Shown here piece by piece: positions 1 to 10,044 of a stretch of 64,000 nt of DNA. Positions within the stretch are counted from its first letter, which is position 1, and each line of letters starts with the position of its first letter. The notes beneath the pieces are model-generated. The model did not search any database. It worked only from the letters and a program-made list of their open reading frames with translations, and was not told where the DNA came from. Location of the stretch: NCBI GenBank assembly GCA_963707275.1, contig CAVPPH010000001.1, positions 496,001 to 560,000 of the forward strand, in the 5' to 3' direction. The position numbers and the translations under genes were made by a program. Origin of the DNA: JACKBK01 sp963707275 (GTDB taxonomy: Bacteria > Chloroflexota > Anaerolineae > JAAEKA01).

Positions 1-11
1 TTCTCTGCCAT
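1..11 (-). CDS. possible 5' end of a gene leaving the window
   Basis: A minus-strand ATG lies at 11-9, preceded at a suitable distance by a purine-rich ribosome-binding-like stretch (AAAGGA). Only three codons are inside the window, so no product can be named. A small hairpin (CTGGTC, loop, GACCAG, 64-79) lies between this start and the next upstream gene on the same strand. Confidence 0.25.
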
Positions 12-148
12 ACGTGTGTCCTTTCACTCCAGGAAGCGATCATGGCTCACGTTCAGGTTGAAACTGGTCGTTTGACCAGACTGCGGAGCGCGTCCGGGTC
101 ACGGGACTGGCGGACATCTTTGTGCGCAACAGCCGCAGTGAGCAACAG

Positions 149-367
149 CTAGGTCACGAAGCCTGTGTGGCGTTTCGATTGTGCAGGTGGTTTGGCCAAC
201 ACGTAGACGGTTTGCTCGCCGGCGTGGCCAATGTGCAAGAGCTTCCAGCCGCTGGCCAGCAGCTCGTTCACAGGGGCGACATCGTTATCTGCACTAACCG
301 AGACTTGCCTGACTTCTGCAAGAGGACCGAATTGTGTGTCGTCAACGGGGACGGTGATCGACTCCAT
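149..367 (-). CDS. small uncharacterised protein (72 aa)
   Basis: This 72-residue product has no recognised function. It has no signal peptide or membrane segment. Its centre (residues 32-58, with a GWKLLHIG motif followed by YVLAKPP) resembles small soluble proteins with a 'lxxGWxLLxv...yvLgrP' pattern seen next to many bacterial genes, but I cannot name the family. The ATG at 367 has an AAAGG box upstream. A consensus minus-strand promoter at 562-590 would give a leader of about 190 nt, which supports a real transcript. Complementary frames in this stretch look like shadows. Confidence 0.55.
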   Translation of the reverse strand: MESITVPVDDTQFGPLAEVRQVSVSADNDVAPVNELLASGWKLLHIGHAGEQTVYVLAKPPAQSKRHTGFVT

Positions 368-561
368 GGATAGGGGAGACCTTTCTTCGCTGCCGGCGAC
401 TGCCCGGGACAGGCTGCGCCGACTGATGCCATTTTACATTAACAGACTTATACCGTGCAAGTTTTCACCACTTCGTGCCACTAAACGACCAATCACGCAC
501 AGACTTCGCAATCGACCGACGCTCACATTCATTGTTTCAGTGGCGCTACCAGCACGCTGGG

Positions 562-590
562 ATTATAGCTTTCACGTTCGCCACTGTCAA
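562..590 (-). promoter_or_regulatory. consensus sigma70-type promoter for the 72-aa gene
   Basis: On the minus strand TTGACA (590-585) and TATAAT (567-562) are separated by exactly 17 bp. This perfect match drives towards the small gene starting at 367 and lies back to back with the plus-strand promoter at 642-670. Confidence 0.65.
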
Positions 591-641
591 GTGTTTTTGT
601 GCGCAAAGCCCCAACAATTTCTATGATATTCGTGATAAGAA

Positions 642-670
642 TTGACACCCGTCAGCGGCTGTGCTACAAT
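642..670 (+). promoter_or_regulatory. sigma70-type promoter for the SufR-like regulator gene
   Basis: TTGACA (642-647), a 17-bp spacer and TACAAT (665-670) precede the GTG start at 731 by about 60 bp. It probably drives the regulator-moaA-Fe-S carrier group, and a self-binding site for the regulator would be expected close by. Confidence 0.65.
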
Positions 671-730
671 CACCACCGTCTTTTACAAGCGCCTGCGAGC
701 GCTGCCTGGAGTGAACAGCGAGCATAGATC

Positions 731-1402
731 GTGCAACCAACGCGTTTGCGCATCCTAGAGATTTTGAAAGAGCAGGGCGACCTTACGGTGGCCGAAATGG
801 CGCGCCAGCTTGGCATGGCGCCGGTTTCGGTGCGCCATCATCTGGACGTGCTGCAGGGAGAGCAGTTGATCTGCTCGCCGCGCGTGCGGCGGCGCGGCAC
901 TGTCGGCCGGCCGCGCCAGATCTATGCGCTGACCGAGGCTGCCAACGCCTATTTCCCGCGCAATCACGGCATCCTGGCCGGCAAGCTGCTGGAGGAGATG
1001 AAGGGTGTGTTATCGCCGGCCGAATTGCAGGCGCTTTTTGAGCGGCTGGCTGATAGCATGGCTGCCGAAGCGCGTCCGCTCTCGCCTGACGCTTCGATGA
1101 AGCAGCGCGTCGAGCGGGCCGTGGAATTTCTCAACGAAAAAGGATATCTGGCGCGCTATGAACTGGTCGACGGCCATTACATGCTCTACACGCTCAACTG
1201 TCCTTACCAGGGAATCTCTGAGCAGCACCGCGAGCTATGTGGCATGGACAAGCGGCTGCTGGACCGGCTGATCGGCGCAACGCCAACCGTGGTCACGCGC
1301 ATGTCCGAGGGCGCCTGCAACTGCGCCTACCGCGTCGACGGCGCGGCCGTTCCCGATGGCCAGCGGTCGTTTATTCCATTGCATGACCTGGCGGCAGCCT
1401 AG
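731..1402 (+). CDS. SufR-like winged-helix transcriptional regulator with C-terminal cysteines
   Basis: This 223-aa regulator starts with a winged helix (about residues 4-75) like those of ArsR/DeoR-type repressors, with a helix-turn-helix around VAEMARQLGMAPVSVRHHL. The C-terminal half carries C157 and C170 (spacing C-X12-C, as in the Fe-S sensor SufR) and then C196 and C198. The third cysteine of the canonical SufR C-X12-C-X13-C-X14-C pattern is T184 here, so cluster ligation, if it occurs, differs. SufR represses Fe-S assembly genes in cyanobacteria and actinobacteria. The next genes downstream make Fe-S proteins, which fits local control. Start is GTG. Confidence 0.7.
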   Translation: MQPTRLRILEILKEQGDLTVAEMARQLGMAPVSVRHHLDVLQGEQLICSPRVRRRGTVGRPRQIYALTEAANAYFPRNHGILAGKLLEEMKGVLSPAELQALFERLADSMAAEARPLSPDASMKQRVERAVEFLNEKGYLARYELVDGHYMLYTLNCPYQGISEQHRELCGMDKRLLDRLIGATPTVVTRMSEGACNCAYRVDGAAVPDGQRSFIPLHDLAAA

Positions 1403-1437
1403 CAGAGCAACCATGCAGACAGCCATTCAGTTTCTGA

Positions 1438-2463
1438 ATGAACAGCGATGCAGCCGCGCTGGAGCCTGCGCCGGCCTACGACGGGCCGATGGTCGATCGC
1501 TTTGGCCGCGCCATCAACTATCTGCGCATTTCGCTGACCGACGCCTGCAACCTGCGCTGCGTCTATTGCATGCCGGAGCACATGACCTTCCGGCCGCGCG
1601 ACGAACTGCTGCATGGCCACGAGATCATGGCAATCGTGCGCGCCTCGGCTGAACTTGGCACGACCAAGATCCGCCTGACGGGCGGCGAACCGACGATCCG
1701 GCCCGGCATTGTGGAGATGGTGCGATCGATTGCCAGCGTGCCCGGCATCTCCCAGGTGGCGATGACCACCAACGGCCTCTTGCTGGCTGAGCTGGCTGAG
1801 CCGTTGGCGCGGGCCGGCCTGCGCGGCCTGAACGTCAGCATCGACACGCTGGACCCGGTGAAGTTCAAGCGCATCACCCGCTGGGGCGATCTGGGCCGCG
1901 TGTGGGACGGCATCACCGCTGCCGAGGCCGCCGGGATGCACCCGCTGAAGATCAACGCGGTGGTGACGCGCGGCTTCAACGACGACGAAGCGGTTGCGCT
2001 GGCCCGGCTGAGCATTGACCGGCCCTGGCACGTGCGCTTCATCGAGTTGATGCCCTTCGGCAGCGTCGCTGACTTCCAGCAGGAGATGGTGGTGTCGTCG
2101 GCCGAAACCCGTGCGCTGATCGAAGCTGAGCTGGGGCCGCTGCATCGGGTCGCCGGCGACGACTCCGACCCGGCGCGTCCCTTTCGGCTGGCCGGAGCAC
2201 GCGGGCAGATCGGCTTTATCAGCTCGGTCAGCGAGCCGTTTTGCGCCGGCTGCAACCGCTACCGGCTGACCGCGGACGGCAAGCTCAGACTTTGCCTGTT
2301 GCGCGATAAGGAAGTAGACTTACTCACTCCGCTGCGCAACGGGTGTACAGTGGATGACCTGAAGCACATCATTCGCACTGCCGTGTGGAACAAGCCGTGG
2401 GGCCACGGTCTGCCCGACGGGGTCGTGCCACAGCAGCGGGAGATGTCCCAGATCGGCGGCTAG
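1438..2463 (+). CDS. moaA: GTP 3',8-cyclase MoaA (molybdenum cofactor biosynthesis)
   Basis: MoaA is a radical SAM enzyme that, with MoaC, turns GTP into cyclic pyranopterin monophosphate, the first step of molybdenum cofactor synthesis in the cytoplasm. The 341-aa product has the SAM-cluster motif CNLRCVYC (C37, C41, C44), the GGEP motif, a second Fe-S site in the C-terminal part (FCAGCNRYRL and a following LCL) and the GG C-terminus needed for activity. Length is normal for the family. It lies 35 bp after the SufR-like gene on the same strand. No other Mo-cofactor gene is in the window. Confidence 0.95.
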   Translation: MNSDAAALEPAPAYDGPMVDRFGRAINYLRISLTDACNLRCVYCMPEHMTFRPRDELLHGHEIMAIVRASAELGTTKIRLTGGEPTIRPGIVEMVRSIASVPGISQVAMTTNGLLLAELAEPLARAGLRGLNVSIDTLDPVKFKRITRWGDLGRVWDGITAAEAAGMHPLKINAVVTRGFNDDEAVALARLSIDRPWHVRFIELMPFGSVADFQQEMVVSSAETRALIEAELGPLHRVAGDDSDPARPFRLAGARGQIGFISSVSEPFCAGCNRYRLTADGKLRLCLLRDKEVDLLTPLRNGCTVDDLKHIIRTAVWNKPWGHGLPDGVVPQQREMSQIGG

Positions 2464-2547
2464 GCCGCCTGCAAATTCGACCAATTCGTCCTGACGCAGC
2501 GCGAAAGCTGCCAGGCAATTCATAACTCTTTTCAGGAGGTACGTATC

Positions 2548-2970
2548 GTGGCAACAGCATTGCAAACTCTCGAACCGGAAGTGACCTTTTTGGATGGTGT
2601 GACGCTCACTGAGAATGCAGCCAGCAAGCTCAGTGGCATTCTTGACGAAAAGGGCCAGGCTGAAACGCACGGTCTGCGCGTCTTCGTTCAGGGCGGCGGC
2701 TGCGGCGGTATGCAGTACGGCATGACCTTTGAGAACACCGCGCGCCCCGGCGACCAGGTCTACCAGCAGCACGGCATGAAAGTGTATGTCGATCCGACCA
2801 GCCTGTTCTACATCAACGGCGCGGTGATCGACTACAAGGACAGCCTGATGGGCGGTGGGTTCAGCATCGAGAACCCGCAGGCCACCTCATCCTGCGGCTG
2901 CGGCAGCTCGTTCCGCACCAAGGAAACCCATACCGGCGAAGCAGCCGCCGATAGCTGCGGCTATCACTAA
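2548..2970 (+). CDS. A-type iron-sulfur carrier protein (IscA/ErpA/SufA family)
   Basis: This 140-aa HesB/IscA-family protein carries Fe-S clusters to target enzymes. The three ligand cysteines are at C52 (GGGCGGM) and C116/C118 (SSCGCGSSF). An extra C137 near the end is not part of the usual triad. The GTG start at 2548 is fixed by a strong AGGAGG box about 10 nt upstream. It sits 84 bp downstream of moaA and probably shares its transcript, so it may supply clusters to MoaA and to the radical SAM enzymes further on. Whether it acts as IscA, ErpA or SufA cannot be told from sequence. Confidence 0.9.
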   Translation: MATALQTLEPEVTFLDGVTLTENAASKLSGILDEKGQAETHGLRVFVQGGGCGGMQYGMTFENTARPGDQVYQQHGMKVYVDPTSLFYINGAVIDYKDSLMGGGFSIENPQATSSCGCGSSFRTKETHTGEAAADSCGYH

Positions 2971-2984
2971 GCCGACAAGCTAAC

Positions 2985-3027
2985 CCGTTCGTAGCAGGCG
3001 CTTCAGCGCCGTTCTGCTTACGAACGG
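2985..3027. repeat. dispersed palindromic hairpin element
   Basis: Outer arms CCGTTCGTA and TACGAACGG enclose a second hairpin, GGCGCTTCAGCGCC (2997-3010). Nested 'GTTCGTA...CTTCAG...TACGAAC' palindromes of this style are common as dispersed intergenic repeats in Chloroflexota and other environmental bacteria. There is no T tract, so it is not a classical terminator. Confidence 0.55.
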
Positions 3028-3108
3028 CAGCAAACACCCGCGCGGGTTGTGGCATTGCGTCCGCAGCCCGCGCGTTGCGTTGTGACGCGAACATTCCAGC
3101 GAGATTCC

Positions 3109-3492
3109 ATGTCAGCCAGATTCTTCACCCTGGACGAAGCAAACGCCGTCCTGCCGCGGCTCAACGAACTGCTTGACCAGGCCATGCAGGCCAGGCGTGC
3201 TATCGTAGAGGCGCGTCCAGAGCTGTGGCCGATGCTGAAGAAGTCCATCGGCAACGGCGGCAGCAAGAAGGCCGGCGAGATGCTGCCAGAGTTTCAGCGT
3301 CTGGAAGCAGCGGTCGGCGAGATCGAAGAGCTTGGCGTACATCTCAAGGACACCGACATGGGACTGGTGGATTTCCTGCACCGGTTGCCTGACGGCACCG
3401 AGGTCTACCTCTGCTGGCGCTACGGCGAGCAAGAGGTAGCCTACTGGCACGAGCTGCACGCGGGGTATGCGGGGCGCAAGCGGCTGGCTTAG
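3109..3492 (+). CDS. DUF2203 domain-containing protein
   Basis: The 127-aa product matches the DUF2203 layout: an N-terminal 'FTLDEANAVLPRLNELL' helix, a long helical middle, and a C-terminal GLVDFLHRL...VYLCWRYGEQEVAYWHELHAGYAGRKRL segment, which is the family signature. The function of DUF2203 proteins is unknown. They are small, cytosolic and mostly helical. The start at 3109 is preferred over an upstream in-frame start because homologues begin at the FTLDEA motif. A hairpin with a short T run follows at 3558-3592. Confidence 0.8.
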   Translation: MSARFFTLDEANAVLPRLNELLDQAMQARRAIVEARPELWPMLKKSIGNGGSKKAGEMLPEFQRLEAAVGEIEELGVHLKDTDMGLVDFLHRLPDGTEVYLCWRYGEQEVAYWHELHAGYAGRKRLA

Positions 3493-3557
3493 TGGGCGAT
3501 ATTGCGGTTCGTGTATCTGCAACGGGCCGTGCAGCACACTCCTACATTCTCAACACA

Positions 3558-3592
3558 CTCCCCGTGGGTTAGCCCTGGTCGGGGAGCTTTTC
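3558..3592 (+). terminator. rho-independent terminator after the DUF2203 gene
   Basis: CTCCCC (3558-3563) pairs with GGGGAG (3581-3586), with an inner GGGTTAGCCC hairpin, and is followed by CTTTTC. Confidence 0.6.
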
Positions 3593-3601
3593 ATTGCTGT
3601 C

Positions 3602-3630
3602 TTGAGCGCTGCCCCGGTTCAAGGTATAAT
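3602..3630 (+). promoter_or_regulatory. sigma70-type promoter for rtcB
   Basis: TTGAGC (3602-3607), a 17-bp spacer and TATAAT (3625-3630) lie 53 bp before the rtcB start and directly after the terminator. Confidence 0.6.
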
Positions 3631-3682
3631 CAAGGTGTGACCCGTTTCGCAGCACCGTCCCGGTTGCAACTGGAGGCGCATC

Positions 3683-5142
<1,460 letters not shown>

Positions 5143-5183
5143 GTTTTGGCGGGGGTAATTTTTATGGGAACGGTCATAGAAAT

Positions 5184-5211
5184 TTGACAATGACGCCCGC
5201 GTAGATATAAT
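5184..5211 (+). promoter_or_regulatory. consensus promoter ahead of the radical SAM cluster
   Basis: TTGACA (5184-5189), a 16-bp spacer and TATAAT (5206-5211) lie about 185 bp before the first radical SAM gene. The leader (5212-5396) shows no cobalamin riboswitch that I can recognise. Confidence 0.6.
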
Positions 5212-5396
5212 CGCCACAGGCTTACCCCTGCCCGGTCACGTTTGGCAGGCCCATCTTTTCTTGTCTCGGCAGCCGATTTCCCAAGCAACTTACCATAGCG
5301 AATGCGCAGTTCGCAGGTGACCTGTGGACTGGCGCTTGGCTGTGCTGTCTCTTGTGATGAGATCGTGAACTATGTCGAAGTACTGGAGGACATTCC

Positions 5397-6900
5397 ATGC
5401 GCGTAGCGCTGATCAACCCTCAATTCCGATTGCCCATCGACACCCGCACTACGCCGCACCTCGGCCTCGCCTATCTGGGAGCAGTCTCGCAGAAGCGCGG
5501 CGATACGGTGCGCATTTTCGACGCCGACGTCGAAGAGCAGTCGGTCGAAGATTTCGTGCGCGAGTTCAAGCCCGATTTGGTCGGCATCACCGCCAACACG
5601 CCACAGGTCAAGCAGGCCTGGCGCACGGCCAAGGCGATCAAGGCGGTGCGCGATGTCCCTGTGGTGGTGGGCGGTCCGCATCCCAGCGTCGCCTCCGAGG
5701 GGCTGGACTACGAGTTGGCCGAGAAGCCGTGGGTAGACATCGTGGTGCGCGGCGAGGGCGAAGGCCCCTGGCTGGAGATCTCCAACCGCGTCGAGGAGTT
5801 CCTGCGCGACAGCGAGAGACTTCTCCACGGCCGCGCTGATGGACCCGGAGAAGAGCATTTGGAACGATATTCAGGGCATCACCTACAAGACCAGCGACGG
5901 CAGCTGTCTATCGCAACATGGACGCCAAGCCGATCAACGACCTGGACAGCCTGCCATGGCCGGCCTACAACCTGTTCAGGATGGACAAGTACACCAACCT
6001 GCAGCCGGCCACCGATCACATCGACGGCGCACGCAGCTTCAGCATCATGACCAGCCGCGGCTGCCCCTACCGCTGCACCTTCTGCTCCCAGTCGATCATG
6101 CCCATCAAGTGGCGCGCCCGCACGCCGGAGAACGTGGTGGAGGAGTGGCGGCATCTGGTGCGCGATCTGGGCGCGGAGGAGATCGGCGTGCTGGACGACA
6201 GCGCCAACATCCGCAAGGACCGCTGTACGGCCTGGCCGACATGCTGATCGCCGACAAGCTCAACCACGTCCCGTGGATCTTCGTCAACGGCATCCGCGCC
6301 AATCTGGCCGAGAAGCCGCTGATGGCCAAGCTCAAGCAGGCCGGGCTGAAGCGCACCGCGTTCGGCGTCGAGACCGGCAACGCCGAGATCATGAAGACCA
6401 TCGACAAGCACGTCGATCACGACACCATCCGCCAGGCTTTCAAGAACTGCAAGGAGGTCGGGCTGGAGACGATCGGTTTCTTCATCATCGGCCTGCCGGG
6501 CGAGAATCGCCAGACCATGCAGGACACTATCGACTTCGCCATCGAGTTGGATCCGCTGATCGCCAACTTCAGCATGATGACGCCCTATCCCGGCACCAAG
6601 GTCTACGAGATCGTCAAGCGGGAAGGCCGGATGCTGATCAGCGACTGGGAGGACTACGTCTTCTTCGAGCAGAAGGCTCGCTTCGAGATGGGCGAGATGA
6701 CGGCTGACCTGGTGGAAGAGATGTACCGCAAGGCCTACCGGCAGTACTATCTGCGCCCCGGTCCCATCATGCGCCGCGCAAAGACCAAGGACTTCTGGCT
6801 GAACCTGCCGCGCAACATGCGCATCGCCCGCCGCACCTTCTTCAAGAAGGAAGAGAAGACGGAACTGCGCCGGACGATGGAAGCGCAGGGGTCGATTTAG
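5397..6900 (+). CDS. B12-binding-type radical SAM protein 1 (frameshifted)
   Basis: About 500 aa. The N-terminal part (residues 1-135, beginning MRVALINPQF) has the Rossmann-like pattern of a cobalamin-binding domain, with PDLVGITANT and VVVGGPHPS strands. The radical SAM domain follows, with the cluster motif CPYRCTFC, then a helical C-terminal region. Such enzymes usually methylate or rearrange unactivated carbons, and no substrate can be inferred here. The ATG at 5397 follows a GGAGGA box. Frames change near 5810, 5910 and 6228; at 6228 a single C seems missing from CGCCTG. It is a clear paralogue of the gene at 13012, sharing a DLDSLPWPAYNLF-like linker and an 'IGFFIIGLPGE' motif. Confidence 0.8.
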
Positions 6901-6939
6901 GCGGCGGATGGCTTATAGCAGACAGCAAATGGCGTGGAG

Positions 6940-7066
6940 TCCCCACCGATTGAAATCGGTGTCTGGTAATGGAAGTGTGCTGAAGCATGCTGGAGATGCC
7001 ACTCCGGCAACATGTTTCAACATGTTTTTCCTGTCAGGCGATGATTTCAATCATTGCTCAGGCGCC
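6940..7066. repeat. multi-hairpin dispersed repeat, copy 1
   Basis: A run of short hairpins with related loops fills most of the gap between two radical SAM genes: CACCGA-TTGAAA-TCGGTG (6944-6961), a GTGCTGAAGCATGC hairpin, AACATG-TTTCAA-CATGTT, and GATGATTTCAATCATT. The order and loop types match the element at 59141-59273. The rest of the 283-bp gap (6901-7183) shows no gene. Confidence 0.6.
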
Positions 7067-7183
7067 GCACTGAACGAAGTCTCGTTGTAATGTGAATAGA
7101 TGGCGTTGGACGATTTGATTGCTCGATTGTACGAATAGCTATCTGCCATCAGCGGCCCAGACTACGAACGAGAGACATAACTC

Positions 7184-8653
7184 ATGCGAATTTCCTTAAT
7201 CGGTCCCAAGTGGAACGAGATGATCAATAGCTACCCGCCGCTGGGCCTGGGCTATCTGGCCGCGGTGGCTGAGCAGGATGGCCACGACGTGCGCATCCAC
7301 GACTTCGGGCTGTACCCGTCGCAGCCGCTGGAGGAAGACGCCCGACAGGTGGTCGATTTCAAGCCCGATCTGGTGGCGTTCACCTCCATGACCACGTCCT
7401 ATCACTACGTGGAGCAGCTGGTCGAGCGGCTGAAGGCAGCCACTGGGTGCTCCGGTCATCATCGGCGGCCCGCACGCCACGACGATGCCCGAGGCGACGC
7501 TGTCCAACCCCAATATCGACTACCTGATTTTCGGCGAAGGCGAGTACATCTGGCAGGACTTCCTGCGCGCGCTGGAGAGCGGCGACACCCGCTGGGGTGA
7601 CATCTCCGGCCTGTGGTACAAGGAGGACGGTAAGGTGGTGCCGGCGGCAGCCGCAAACCGATCGAAGACCTTGACTCGCTGCCTTACCCCTCCCGCCACC
7701 TGTACGACCTGAACAAGTATCCCGCTCTACGCGCCCAACGGCGAGCCGATGCTGACAATCTCAGCAGCCGCGGCTGCCCGTACGCTTGCTCGTTTTGTTT
7801 CAAGGGGATCGTCGGGCGCTCGTACCATCAGCGCAGCCCGGAGAATATCGTCGCCGAGCTGAAGGAAGTCTATGCGACCTACGGCATTCGCAACTTCTAC
7901 TTCATCGACGATCTGTTCACTATCGACGTCAAGCGGCTGGAAGTCATCCTCGACCACTTCATCGACCAGCGGCTGGACTATCGCTGGCGCTGCCTGGCGC
8001 GCGTTGATCGGGTGACGCCCGAGTTGTTGAAGAAGATGTACAAGGCCGGCTGCCGCCAGATCCACTACGGCATCGAGAGCGGCAACCAGGAGGTGCTGAA
8101 GCGCACCGCCAAGCACATCGACCTGCAACAGGTGCGCGACGCGGTCAAGTGGACCGAGGACGCGGGCATCCGCTCCAAGGGCTACTTCATCCTGGGCCTG
8201 CCGGGCGACAACGAAGAGACCATGCAGGAGACCATCGAGTTCGCGGCCAGCCTGGAGCTGACCGAGGCGATGTTCAGCATTGCGACGCCTTTCCCCGGCA
8301 CCAAGCTATGGGACGAGTTGATCCTCAAGAACCCTGGCATGGCCTACGACGCCGACTTCACCAAGACCTACTACTACAACAACTACGCCGCCGAGATCGC
8401 GCCGTTCATGAACGTCTCCGAGATCGGCGACGAGGCGCTGAGCGGCATGGCGTTGACAGCGCGTGAGCGCTTCCAGGAAGCGCGCGAACAGCGCAAATTC
8501 GTCAAGTACTTCGGCGAGGACTGGGGCCGGCGCGCGTACAAGGTTTCCAAGGTCGGGCCGGTCAACTCGGTCGCCAAAGCGGCGCTGGATGCCGGTCTCT
8601 TCCCCAAGTTTCGCAAGCTTCAGCCACGCGAAGGCGCCAGCTCCTGGGCCTAG
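7184..8653 (+). CDS. B12-binding-type radical SAM protein 2 (frameshifted)
   Basis: About 490 aa. The N-terminus (MRISLIGPKWNEM, then PPLGLGYLAAVAEQDGHDV) and VIIGGPHAT mark a cobalamin-binding-type domain, followed by the radical SAM motif CPYACSFC, a YFIDDLFT strand and the 'GYFILGLPGDNEETM' loop typical of this enzyme class. Frames change near 7447, 7655 and between 7720 and 7770. The last 210 residues, from about 8012, are in one frame. The C-terminal tail (about 8450-8650) differs from the neighbouring paralogues. It reads in line with the rest of the cluster and probably acts in the same pathway. Substrate unknown. Confidence 0.78.
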
Positions 8654-8664
8654 CCACAGCGACA

Positions 8665-8734
8665 GGCGAGTGAAAGCCGCGCGTGTTTATCTGGCTGCGC
8701 AGCCGTGCAGTCAGGGCCTGCGGCGTCACTCGCC
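8665..8734 (+). other. long-range stem-loop between radical SAM genes
   Basis: GGCGAGTGA (8665-8673) pairs with TCACTCGCC (8726-8734) around a GC-rich loop, and a short GTTTTA follows. It could weaken readthrough or stabilise mRNA ends between the genes at 7184 and 8771. Confidence 0.35.
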
Positions 8735-8770
8735 GTTTTATGTTGCCCAGGCAACGGATAGATACGAACT

Positions 8771-9945
8771 ATGAGCGATCAACCGAGTAACCCATCCGGC
8801 AATGGCCGCGGACGACCAGAGAAGCCACTCTTCACAGTCTCACCTGAGCTGGATGCGTCGGCTTTGGCCAAGGCACGTCGCAAGGCGCGCCACGAAGTCA
8901 AGAAGTTTCGCAACAAGGCGTTAGGCCCCGTCAAGTGGGCAGCCTACGAGACCGGCCAGACGCGGCTGGTGCCGCCGCCCGACCGGATGTACATCGAGTT
9001 CGACCAACATCTGCAACCTGGACTGCGTCATGTGCCCCACCGGGCTGAAGCAGGTCAAGCGGCCGCAGGGCTACATGGACTTCGACGTATTCAAGTCCAT
9101 CGTGGACGAGATGGCGCCCTACGTCAAGGCGACCACGCTGCACATCTGGGGCGAACCGTTGATGCACAAACGCATCTTCGACATGATCGCCTACTGCCGC
9201 CAGAAAGGCTTGCGGGCTGAGATCAGCACCAACGCGACGCTGCTGGACGAACGCAAGGCCAAGGGGCTGCTGGACGCCGGACTGGCGACCATCTACCTCT
9301 GTCTGGACGGCTTCCGTCCGGAGACCTACGAGTTGATCCGCGTCAAGGCCGACTACGAGCGCACCAACGCCAACATCCACCGCTTCCTCGATCTGAAGGT
9401 CAACGGCGGCTACACCTATCCCTACGTCAACCTGCAGATCATCCAGATGGAACAGACCATGCCGGAGGTCGATGAGTTCGTGGCGGCTTGGGACCTGCCC
9501 GGCGTTGATAACATCAACGTCAAGCCCTTCGACTCGTGGGGCGGTCAAGTCGAGCAGATCAACCTGCTGCGGGCTGACGACCCGGCCAGCTTCGTGCCGA
9601 CTGACCGCTACGCCTGCCCCAACCTGTGGTATCATGTCCACATCTACTGGGACGGGCGCATCGCGATGTGCGACCGTGACTTCAACATCAACTACGACCT
9701 GGGCAACGTTATCAGTCCCAACCAAAAGGTCGAGGTGATGAAGAACTGGAACGGCCCCAAGATGCAGGAGCTGCGCCGGCTGCACGTCGAGGGCCAGGCG
9801 CACACCGTCAGCCCGTGCGACACCTGCGTCGAGTGGGCCTGGTGGCGACCGCAGCTCGGGCCGCGGCTTCGGCAATTACAACGCCGTGGTGATGGAAAAC
9901 CTGAAAGAAAAGCAACGCGACAGCAGCGTTGGCAGCAGCCAGTGA
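8771..9945 (+). CDS. radical SAM protein with SPASM-like C-terminus (frameshifted)
   Basis: About 390 aa and without a cobalamin-binding domain. After a lysine/arginine-rich N-terminal region (residues 1-75) comes IEFTNICNLDCVMC, where the cluster motif CNLDCVMC is restored by a one-base shift near 9005. It is followed by TTLHIWGEPLMHKR and a C-terminal cysteine set (YACPNLWYHVHIYWDGRIAMC...PCDTCVEW) like the auxiliary-cluster SPASM region of peptide- and sugar-modifying enzymes. A second shift near 9860 restores the true end, GNYNAVVMENLKEKQRD. The stop at 9943-9945 abuts a simple-repeat island. It may act on a peptide or glycan, but that is inference. Confidence 0.78.
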
Positions 9946-10033
9946 TCGGTAATCAGTAAACGGTGATCAGTAATCAGTCTCAGAATTCCTGACTTCTGAC
10001 CTCTGACCTTTGACCTTTGACCGATCACTGGCA
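9944..10033. repeat. simple-repeat island between radical SAM genes
   Basis: Tandem GTGATCGGTAATCAGT/GTGATCAGTAATCAGT units (about 9942-9978) are followed by repeats of TGACTTC/TGACCTC/TGACCTT (about 9991-10021). Such GATCAGTAATCAG and TGACCT islands act as dispersed low-complexity repeats. The first unit begins at the stop codon of the preceding gene. Confidence 0.5.
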
Positions 10034-10044
10034 CGAAAGAGATC

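Noticed and set aside
5212..5396. Cobalamin riboswitch in the leader of the radical SAM cluster
   Set aside because: No recognisable B12-box or conserved core could be found by eye; a covariance-model search would decide.
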